A stretch of DNA of 64,000 nt from Hanleya hanleyi (lineage: Eukaryota; Mollusca; Polyplacophora; Lepidopleurida; Hanleyidae): assembly GCA_036873755.1 (NCBI GenBank), contig JAVTVY010047980.1, forward strand, positions 124,001-188,000, written 5' to 3'. The position numbers and the translations under genes are program-made. Shown piece after piece: positions 55,321 to 64,000 of this stretch (positions are counted from its first letter, which is position 1; each line of letters starts with the position of its first letter). The notes under the pieces were generated by a model that made no database searches, was not told the origin of the DNA, and saw nothing but the letters and a program-made list of their open reading frames with translations.

Positions 55321-55460
55321 CCCTTATCCATGTATATGAACCCTTATCCATGTATATGAACCCTTATCCATGTATATGAACCCTTATCCATGTATATGAA
55401 CCCTTATCCATGTATATGAACTCTTATCCATGTATATGAACTCTTATCCATGTGTATGAA
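55321..55460 (+). repeat. 20-bp minisatellite, 7 units
   Basis: Seven consecutive units of CCCTTATCCATGTATATGAA. The last two start CTC, and the final one has GTGTATG. It lies between the two halves of the tandem segmental duplication. Confidence 0.92.
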
Positions 55461-56365
55461 CTCTTATCTACAGCATTCGTTTCTTGAAGGCGAAAAGCAT
55501 TCCACAAGAAAATGACACCATAACTGAGAATTATTCTTTAACCAACTTACTTTGCAAGTCGTTTCCAAGAATATTTATTTTATACATTTATTATTTCGTG
55601 TGGTTTGGTCTAGATTAATAGCAGATATAAACTATAGTTGAATCATCCGGACAGAGGCTATTGAAGGCGATGATGATATTCATGACGGTAGGTAGAACTA
55701 TCCATCATGCCTTAATACACCCATCAGTATCCATTTTCTTTTGGCCATCTGCAAATACCTGCATATCTGGATATTTAGCCTTTGGCCAGGCGCTGCAATT
55801 ATGGCTATAAAACTGAATTTTGTTTCGAGAACACGAAATAGGTTTATGAGAATTCAATACAATATAAATTGCTCATTTCCAATACCATATATAATCAATA
55901 TTTATTGTAACAATCCGCCGAGTCAGAATCAGGAAACCAGCCGTGGTCAACGCGCAGCACATGAATACATTCAGATATACCGTGACACGTTTGTTCTGAC
56001 CTTTTCGAATCGATCTATCATAATCCAAAGCCAATATAATCCTAATCCCATTCTGTGTAATTATCAGAAACTGATTAAAATCTATCAGAAATTCCATAAT
56101 ATATTACTTACATGTATATATAAGAGATCTTTTCTCAATATCTGTAACAGAATGAAACATAACGGATATCTGAGAGTGATAATACAACAATCTATCAACA
56201 GTTCTCCACTGTGCGGACAGGACTGGTCTTGTATGATGCTCTATGTGACTCGATAATTACCTCTAAATATTGAATTCGTCCAGTACCATGTACTGCTTGG
56301 TTGTACAGTTCATGTAGCCTACTGCTAATTTAGTTATATATGATTATTGTTTCATTGTATTCGAA

Positions 56366-56569
56366 TCTCAAAACGCAAATGTTAGATTTAACATCCTGAG
56401 GGTTGGAGGAGGGAAAACATTTAGAAAGTATTGTATTCACCACTTTTAAGTGTTAAATGCAACATTTTAATGTTGCATCCAACACTTAAATGTGGTGAAA
56501 CAACAATTTCTAAATGTTTTCCCTCCTTCAACCCTCTAGATGTTATATCTAACATTTGCGTTTTAAGAG
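56366..56569. mobile_element. 204-bp foldback element with AAAACGCAAATGTTAGA ends
   Basis: CTCAAAACGCAAATGTTAGA at the left is reversed at the right end (56545-56569). Arms continue inward through GGGAAAACATTTAGAAA and ACCAC-TTTAAGTGTT to the centre near 56460. The equivalent site in the first duplicate (about 54655) lacks it. Confidence 0.85.
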
Positions 56570-56663
56570 TGGGGCCATCACCATGAAACAATCCGATCAT
56601 GGAACTTCGTAGACAAGCTCCATGATCTGGTCAGGGGTTATCCCATAAAAATCTAGGGTGATT

Positions 56664-56745
56664 GAGTGAATAGGATTTAACGTTGCTTTCAACATTATTC
56701 CAGTCATATCGCGACGAACCAACTAAGCACCACCCAGCAAAGTTG
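56664..56745 (+). mobile_element. Molluscan-type GAGTGAGTGAGT SINE fragment, copy 2
   Basis: GAGTGAATAGGATTTAACGT, then TTCCAGTCATATCGCGACGA. It is similar to 51423-51545 and lies in a block of about 330 bp that is missing from the first duplicate near 54715. Confidence 0.55.
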
Positions 56746-57078
56746 CGTTCCTGCTACTTCAAAGAAGAAATCTTTGAAGCAACATAGAACCAAACACCCT
56801 CCATCCACCCTATAAAACACTGAGGACAGCACAACAGACCCAGACAGGACGCTTACTTGGTGCAATAATGACAAGTGATGTTACATTGTTAGACATCACA
56901 TTATCAAGTTCCTGTTGCTTCTCAGCAAAATGCATTGAAGCAACAGGAATCAGAACCCACCGCACAACCACCAACCATCATATAAATCTAAAGATTAAGG
57001 TGATATATCATACTTTACGTTGTTGGAGAGGCTGCCGTAATACAATTGTCCGAACTGTTACACTCTAACACATACTTA

Positions 57079-57490
57079 TGGCAAGCCAAAGTGCTTTTTA
57101 TTCCGAATTTCCGATATCGGGAATTCAGTTCCCGATATCGGAAATTCTAATTTCCGATATCGGAAATTGTAATTCCCGATATCGGAAATTGCAATTCCCG
57201 ATATCGGAAATAGAATTTCCGATATCGGGAATTAGAATTTCCGATATCGGAAATTCAGTGACAATTTTCGATATCGGAAATAGAATTTCTTTCATATCGG
57301 GAATTCAATTTCCGATATCGGGAATTGCAATTTCCGATATCGGAAATTGAATTTCCGATATCGAGAATTCAATTTCCGATATCGGAAATTGAAGGTCATG
57401 AATTGCCGATATCGGAAATTTTAATTCCGATATCGGGAATTCAATTTCCGATATCGGAAATTCTCGAATAAAAAGCACTTTGGCTTGCCA
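57079..57490. mobile_element. TA-flanked foldback MITE packed with CCGATATCGG palindromes
   Basis: TGGCAAGCCAAAGTGCTTTT at the left is perfectly reversed at the right end, flanked by TA at 57077-57078 and 57491-57492. About fifteen TTCCGATATCGGAAATT palindromes at roughly 21-bp spacing fill the interior. The first duplicate (near 54795) lacks the element. Reading frames inside it are artefacts of the repeats. Confidence 0.9.
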
Positions 57491-57650
57491 TACATACTCC
57501 TTCGTCAATAGTTGATACGATAACGCTATATATTAGACTCCGTGTGGGCACTTTAAGACTGATGCTCGACTTGGTATCCCCAAGGTTCATCAATCTCATT
57601 ACAGTTCAATAAACCTGCGGCACTTTCCCACATAGAGTGGACTGAAGATT

Positions 57651-58089
57651 GTATGTATTAAAGAATGGATTGCAAGATCAATGGCATTCTCCCAACGTCA
57701 GAGTTTGTAACCTCCAAACCGTCGGTAAACAACGACAATAGGGCATATACAATCTGATGCCATGAGAATGGATCAATGGTCGTGTGGCTGGAATTATATA
57801 ATTATTTCATTATATCTTGACTCTACCCAGGCATATACCATGTGGATATACAGATAAATATGTACATGTAGACAGACTTACCCCTTTAGAATTGTGTTCA
57901 TGACCCGCGAAGCAAAACTTGTGTGCATAAAGTTGCTTGACTGATATTTTGGGTAAGAATGTTTACGTCCGCTATATCCGACATACGATAGGCAACATAA
58001 ACAATTATTAACGGTTTCAACAGAAGGGAATATTTTGGAACTAGCGTACTTCTATTGAGGATAAACCTTCTCTTTCATAACATGGTTCG
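57651..58089. other. No gene seen
   Basis: Continuation of duplicated, non-coding sequence. Parts around 57830-57990 resemble 55020-55170 (GTGGA-A-ACA-ATAA, then CCCTTTAGAATTGTGT). Confidence 0.5.
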
Positions 58090-58990
58090 CGATGTTCCAT
58101 TTATTAATTTTCCCAATCATGTCGCCTGTCGAGAATTTGAAGATGATGGTATGGTCCCACACTGGAGGATAACATGAAGTAAAGGTTGTGTGGTTTTCTG
58201 ACTGTTTCTAGTCGTGTCAATACGATATGCCGACAGGAATTCTTTTCTCGTGGCCAAAATGTCGATCACCCTTCCAAATTATACGCGCCATCATCTTTGT
58301 ATTCTGTCGTGATGTGTGCTAGCCGCCGGACTGCGCAGCGCTATGTTTTCCATGATTGATGACTATATTGTTGCCTCTTGTAGTAACCACGTTAATTTAA
58401 TTGTGCTTATGGTAATGAGACAGGAACACAATATCACCTCGTTTACCGGTCAAGGCCAGAAAAAGTTCCTTCCAGTATCCACCTTACTGTAAAAAAAAAA
58501 TAAAAAATAAAAATAGAGAGCGCTTCAAGCAAAGCTGCAGCTCATACGTTTTAACTTCACGATTTTGGGCGTACACTACCCAATTTTTATATTGATTTAT
58601 CAAAATATAGGTAAAACTCTTCATGTTTTAGGCAACTGTTATCAATGGTACAAATGAATCCATTTAAGCTTTAAAAGTGATATTTCATTTAGCAAATCGT
58701 AAAACATCCCTTGACATTAATTTCTTCTAAATTCTTCCAGGTCATGATCGACTGCCCGTGGAGACGAGATAACTTGGCGCTATGAAGATAGTATCTTGAA
58801 TGGTTGTGTAACGATACAATCTGTAGATACTCTTTGCCAAATGTTGCTATTTTAGTTTTTAACATTAAAATCTCCTTCGCACTATGAATTGAATATTAAA
58901 TTAAAGCACGCTAAATGAAATATAATCCGCAGCTGCATTGCTGGCACATTATTTGGGTATCAACTGGCGTGAATCTCGTTTCTTGTTCAG
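58090..58990 (+). repeat. Segmental duplication, paired with 43330-43990
   Basis: Matches the earlier copy in order. Small insertions include an A-rich tract at 58491-58515. Non-coding. Confidence 0.7.
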
Positions 58991-59927
58991 ACCATGAGCA
59001 TGTATTACTACCGTGTGTAGTAAGACTAATCTTTGGGAATAATGGTTTTAGTGAGAGTATACAATGGGCGTCCATTGTCTTGTGATAGCAAACACATTCA
59101 TATACCGGCACGGAAAAGAGTAGATCATATTCCCTTTAATTATGTATGTAAGGGTATACGAGGACAATCTACAATGTTTCAAATTAATCCGATAATGAAG
59201 GATTACGACAGCTTATGTCTTCAGTAGCAAAATCTCAATTGATTGCATGAGCAGGCGCAATCAAGGCTGAGACATACACGTGAAATATATGCATGACAAT
59301 ATTATTGAGCTGTAGGCATGGAAACAACTTATAATTCTCAGTTTGCCATAGTGCCCAGATATAGCCGCATTCGGTGACAGCATTTCGACTGCTAACGCGA
59401 AAATTCCTTGAGTACGACTGCCGTTTACAGCATGGAATTTGAATCTGAACCTTGACTTGCGAGTATTGAAACAATAAACGACTCGATCGCCAATCGTTCG
59501 TGCATGCCGGAGTCTTTTCACCTTCAGCGACACCGAAATGCATATCCATGCAACTGTAAGTTTAACTATTTACTTGCTTGCAAGAAATGTGGTCATCGCA
59601 AGTGCCATCGTACTCCACACGGCTCCTATGCATAGCTACCACAGCTCGATATGCGTATGTGAAGGAAACTTGCATAGAGATGGTGCAATGCACGAAGAGC
59701 TGTAATTGTGAAAAATCATTTCAGTACTTAGCAGCGTGTCAGTGACGGCCAATGTCCGAAAGGCCTCGTAATTCTGAAGAAAGAAGTTCAATAACGGATG
59801 AGAGCGACATTTTCTTCTTTTAGCAAAGTTTATTTCAGTCAATCTGTAGTATTCATTCAATACCATAGGTTAGATAATAAAACAAAACATGATAGTTTTT
59901 TCGCAATGCCAGTTTGAAATGTCCATC
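58991..59927. other. No gene seen; 3' flank of gene copy C
   Basis: TTTATTTCAGTCAATCTGTAGTATTCA at about 59829-59855 is the reverse of the AATAAA-containing 3' flank seen after copy B. It is therefore the old poly(A) region of copy C. The remainder is unrecognised. Confidence 0.5.
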
Positions 59928-61844
59928 ACCTCGTACAAGACGTTGCCAGTTCTAAAACCCTCCCGTAAAACACCCAGACTTCTTCTGATTCGTCCTTTTC
60001 TTCTCGTTTCTGTGGAGCTAGACCAAACACACGACTGGTGATTTGAATGGATGAAAGTGCGGGAAGATAATTATTCTGTGGTCTGCGTGGTTAGGTCTTT
60101 GTCTGAGTTAGAAAATGGTGTTACTTATATGTGGTTCACAGATTCTGTGCGGTGTATTTGTTGTACTGGTAGGCATGTCTTTGGTTCGTTTGCAGGGTGT
60201 TCATCCGGAAAACAACGTTTTGGTGAGTTTGGTTGTAGATCTTACCCCAAATACTGCTTCATGGGGTTTGCTGTTGGTCTGGCAAAGAACATTTTGGTGG
60301 GAATAGTTCAAATAGCGTTTCGCCACAGAACGTTTTGATGGAGAAAAAGAAGGCTCAGTTATGTCGGAGAGTTTTTGCGATACCTGTGGTGTGTCGCACC
60401 CCATCCGGACTCGTACGGGAGATTGACCGTCTACAATTTTTGAAATAACTGTTCCGGTTTTTAAGGAGTCCATGGATGTGCCTGGCCGGAATGTCTTTGC
60501 CACGCCTTAATTAGTGGGAATTACAAGCGTCTGGTCCGTCATTCATAATTCAGCCGTCGTACATTAAAGAATATCCGCGTCCATAATCCAAAGACCTATT
60601 CCATATTCCATATAATAGTATTAGCACCAAATTCAAAAAGATAATCATAGTATACATAAACATACGCTAGTTTCATGTAAAAGAGAAGCGGTCAACAGTT
60701 TTCAATGATACCGGCAAAACATCATTATGTTCCAAAAATATCAACTCCGTATTGCTGATCAGTATTCTTAATACATAATGAATACTCCTGCCGGTGACTG
60801 ATCATAGACGTTGTCTCAAATCTTCCGGGGAACCACCTGATTGATGACAATCGGCTTGGGCGGAAGAAAGGTCGAGTTTCCGAAGAATGGTGCACTACAG
60901 AACATTGTGTATGGTTATTATTCAATAAACTAAGAATATTGATCAAACTTGATACTAAATAAACACATACATATAGGCTCAGGTGAAAATGATAACATTA
61001 TACAGTCTTTAAATTACAGAAGAACAACGTTATTCAAAAAGCGCTTAATTTTCAATACAAGATATAAGTTGATCATGCATATACAAAAAGTCAACGGAAT
61101 GAATCAATACAGAGAATTGAGAGTGAATTGGAGGGCTTGTACTTAGCCCTCTGGTGTCCAATGATTGGTGACGACTGCCTACCCTGGTGGATAGTACCAG
61201 AACAGACTGACCAATCCGGGCGACTCTTGGATGAGAAGGTGGCGGATGATGATATATGCTGGTTCTTTTGCAGAACAGTTGGCAGTGATGCTACAAGAAA
61301 TGACACGTATTTCATAGTCATCAGGGACAACTTGTTCATCTGCCTTGGTGAACAAAAGTTTCTTGGCTGATTGAATGGTTTGGTGATGTCACTGTGCTGG
61401 TTTGACGTATTATCAGTGATCCTTTCTCATCCAAAGGAAAGAATGACAGTCCAGGTGGATCCTCTTACTTCAGCCGCACCCTGTTACCATGGTCACCGGA
61501 TCTCGACTTTTTGCACGGGACTGAAATGAGGTGCACGTGGACAGGCGTTCTGTCAACTCTGACAGCCACCACACTAGAACCCTGGCGGGACGGAACTCTG
61601 GGAGGTTCTATGCTGGCGATGACCAGGTCAACTCTGGAAGGGCAGACATGTGAACCTTTCTCTTCTAGACATTCCGCACCACGATTCCTGATGTCACATA
61701 GGATGACAAAGTCGTTTTGTTCCATCCGCTTCATCTTCCTATTTAAATAAATGATTTCGCCTATATCAGCCCATATGTCGTCCTCTTGTTCAGTGTTCGC
61801 AGGACTTGCAGACGTCCTCACGCCAGTGAAACTCTTGGTTGCAT
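59928..61844 (-). pseudogene. Decayed paralogue C of the three-exon gene, split by a repeat
   Basis: On the minus strand the exon-2-like part starts after TTTGCAATGTAG at 61844. It contains DDIWADIGEIIYLNRKMK and, after a stop, EDPPGLSFFPLDEKG, and ends near 61143 where the donor lacks the G of CTAG. The exon-3-like part starts after TTCTGTAG at 60894 with VHHSSETRPFFRPS, then is interrupted by repeat B (60519-60783). It resumes with FRPGTSMDSLKTG and stops early, ending in sequence matching the basic C-terminus at about 59935-60010. It matches A and B in exon order and phase. It is clearly non-functional. Confidence 0.7.
60519..60783 (-). repeat. Part B repeat inserted in exon 3 of gene copy C
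   Basis: The reverse complement of the repeat at 7402-7663, more diverged, running from GCTTGTAATT (60519 side) to ATTATGTATTAAGAATAC. Part A is absent, so the copy is 5'-truncated. Copy B of the gene shows the uninterrupted sequence at about 36655-36680. Confidence 0.8.
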
Positions 61845-63059
61845 CTACATTGCAAACAAAGAAAAATTGTAACATATAAGACATGCCTATATCTAAATTC
61901 AACATATGTATTTATCAATTCTGTGTCATATAGTTTGATATTTGAGAAATCCATAAAATAGCTATATAGTTATAACACTGGACATCATTTCGACTTCGGC
62001 AGTATATCATTTCCATATGTGAATGTGTTTAGCGAAGCCAACAGTCAAACGTAGACTGCTTTGTAACGACCGATGCCTGTCGAGTTGAAACAACTGCGGC
62101 AAATAGCCAGTGCCACAGAGTCGTTTTCGTGTTGAAGTACAACCTTAGATCATATAGAGAATATGAATTATCCCGTATAATGTACCGGTTATAGCTATAC
62201 GCTCTGCATGGGGACACCATATGAGCGAATTTACAAACTGAATGTGGATGTTCTCACTAAAATCTCGTTTCTCATTTTTTTGGGCAATTTTACGTTGAAA
62301 TGGTGATTCTCCTCCTTCGTGAAATATTTGTTTATCCTGTAAAAAGAACGGGTGAATTATTGTTAAATTCGTTTTTCTCTACTGTATTTAAAGTCGAATA
62401 TATTCTACGTATTGAATGGTGCGATTTTGGTTACTTTGTGTTCTCTGCGACTAGGAATTCCTTCTCTCCATCGGAATTATTTACAGAACAAGAATTCATA
62501 GATACTGATATAATTGATATCGTCCATATACATGCAAGATTTCTGAAGATATACTGTGGTTGACGGTGTATATCTATATATTTCTTGGACCGTTTCCATT
62601 ACGGTCTCTGTTAACACATATTTAGTATTAACCGACTCGTGTGGTCTTCTGATATCCTTTGAAACAAAAAGAGTACTTCGGCGTCATGTGGGCAAGTAGC
62701 TTAGAATGGCCAGAAAAAAGTAGTCGCTTTTGACCCAAAAATTTCGGATATAGTCCAAGAAGCAACCCAATAATTTGGAGTTTCTAATTTTGACCCAAGA
62801 TTGTTCGATCGAAATGAATTTTCACCAAATGAACTTGAGACGAAATGAGTTTTTACCCAATAAAATAAATGAATGAATAGGAATAAGTGACCCAAAACTT
62901 TTGACAAGATATCTTTGTGTCGAATAGCCCTCGACTCAAACTTGTTGGGACACAGCGCCTTTATTTTGGCAGTGTTCATGTGTTGAAAGGGTTTCGGTAT
63001 CGGTGTAGAGGCTAAGAATGTACCATATGCCCCGAATAACACCGCAGTTATGTGATAAA
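61845..63059. other. No gene seen; upstream flank of gene copy C
   Basis: About 62030-62110 aligns in reverse with 35210-35275 upstream of copy B. A frame at 62701-63042 (minus) has repetitive TTTGACCCAA/GAATG wording and no family resemblance. No other feature is supported. Confidence 0.4.
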
Positions 63060-64000
63060 AATATTTAGTATCATGGATTTACGCTATCCGTACATAGAGG
63101 CCCACACTGGTAATATTCCAGATCACATTTCAAGAAGAAACAACAGGTGAATGTCCATACATCTGATGCCAGAGAATGACGGCAATTGCAGAAGTTCATA
63201 TATTATAGATTGCATCAACGTGTACACCATGCAGAGAATCAAACTTTCGATGGGGCGCGTTGGATATGACCGATAATCAATACCACTGGTAATCAACCTT
63301 AGATTTGATAATGTGTTCCATTTCATCATCTTCCTTATACATTTAATCGACATGACAATGAACCGCCATTAATGGTCAATTTGTGTTTAAAGTTGGAAAG
63401 AATCACGTCCTGGCCCTATTTATCATTGTACGATACTGAAAGGGTCAAATGTCATCTTCCGGAAAGCTGTTTTTCTCCAGGGGCAGTATTTTATTGCTCG
63501 GAAATAATTGTCCATTGTAGTGTATCGGACCTGTCTTTAAAATTTTCCATATTTCATTATTCATGATATATGCGTTCATTCGGTAGAATTAATACCATCA
63601 CCGCCCGTTTTTGCTTGTGTGTCTCCAGCAATTTTGTCATGACACGGTGTTGATATATTGCACCCCGAGGGAAGACTCGTGAGCGGAAAATCCAGGCACA
63701 CGACTTGGTCTCGGCCGTATTTTCCCAGATAAAACACAGGATGAAGATTGGGCGATAACTATATATTCGGGATCAGAACATAATGCAATTCTTTCCAATT
63801 TCTAAGTGAACGGCTTTTATACAAACTGTCGCCCGTGCTTGGTACTTCAATGGATGTTGTTTGCTACTTGAAATTGAGGGAACAGAATCCATCCTGTATT
63901 TATATATCTCGGGAAACCTTTTTTCTGGCACGGCGCCAAAATCGAACGTACTTGTGCATTGAAAATTGACAATTCCTTTATTTTTTTGGCGTGAAAAGTA
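63060..64000 (+). repeat. Right copy of the segmental duplication (paired with 51345-53180)
   Basis: Collinear with the left copy and shorter, lacking the SINE, and running off the right edge of the window. Non-coding in the part seen. Confidence 0.8.

Larger units (their letters stand above)
53780..57650 (+). repeat. Tandem segmental duplication (53780-55060 and 55600-57650)
   Basis: The two copies share GATGATGATATTCATGACGG, ATTGCTCATTTCCAATACCA, TCTCCACTGTGCGGACAGGA, ATAAATCTAAAGATTA and CTCCTTCGTCAAT-GTTGAT in order. The second copy is longer because it holds two foldback elements and a SINE-bearing block absent from the first. Both are decayed and non-coding. The long frame at 55741-56256 has no support. 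Confidence 0.8.

Noticed and set aside
55741..56256. 171-codon frame in the duplicated region
   Set aside because: The paired copy at about 54000-54500 does not keep it open, and the composition is that of AT-rich non-coding DNA.
57078..57508. Two open frames rich in ISDIGN or FPISE in the GATATC region
   Set aside because: The palindromic repeat translates similarly on both strands. It is the interior of a TA-flanked MITE, not a gene.
62701..63042. 113-codon minus-strand frame
   Set aside because: Wording is repetitive and there is no family resemblance; probably chance.

Overview
The window looks like nuclear DNA of an animal, most probably a mollusc. It has spliced genes, poly(A) signals, many short-TIR elements, minisatellites, remnants of LINE, Ty3/gypsy and Penelope-type retroelements, and two copies of a GAGTGAGTGAGT-headed SINE of a kind familiar to me from molluscs. 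No prokaryotic gene organisation is present. The host assignment is an inference from repeat style, not a species call.

Positions 1-7103 hold a Polinton/Maverick (adintovirus-like) element cut by the left window edge, all genes on the plus strand: integrase with chromodomain (partial), a Thr/Pro-rich membrane protein, packaging ATPase, a small core-protein-like gene, a virion-associated protein gene, penton-like minor capsid, a small late protein, double-jelly-roll major capsid and adenain-like protease. The element is dead. The virion-associated gene is split by a 1.1 kb R-I-R-I-R repeat. The penton, major capsid and protease genes carry frameshifts, and the protease 3' end has grown into a minisatellite. 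A second Polinton remnant at about 10.06-12.75 kb carries a repeat-rich leader, a TATA box and the N-terminal half of a protein-primed PolB with OTU-like, zinc-finger and exonuclease regions, frameshifted and truncated.

From 7.3 to 64 kb the DNA is mostly repeats. Several unrelated foldback/MITE elements are filled with short copies of one palindrome each (TTGTCC/GGACAA, GGGTA/TACCC, TCAACACC/GGTGTTGA, ACTCAAGTTGAGT, CCGATATCGG). Two 514-bp TTAA-flanked elements in inverted orientation share one split host repeat between them, which records an inversion. There are minisatellites (52, 24/23, 20 and 19 bp), a roughly 180-bp satellite, a 152-bp NRF1-motif array, a LINE fragment, a gypsy reverse-transcriptase fossil, a YIDD reverse-transcriptase fossil and the N-terminal part of a Crypton/DUF3504-like gene.

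The only plausible host gene is an unrecognised three-exon gene at 25.0-29.4 kb (predicted 586 codons). Its exon phases fit exactly, and it has two decayed paralogues at 35.5-37.3 kb (plus) and 59.9-61.8 kb (minus). The last is split by an interspersed repeat. Around the third copy, 51.3-64 kb is built of old segmental duplications, whose paired copies give empty sites for two foldback insertions.
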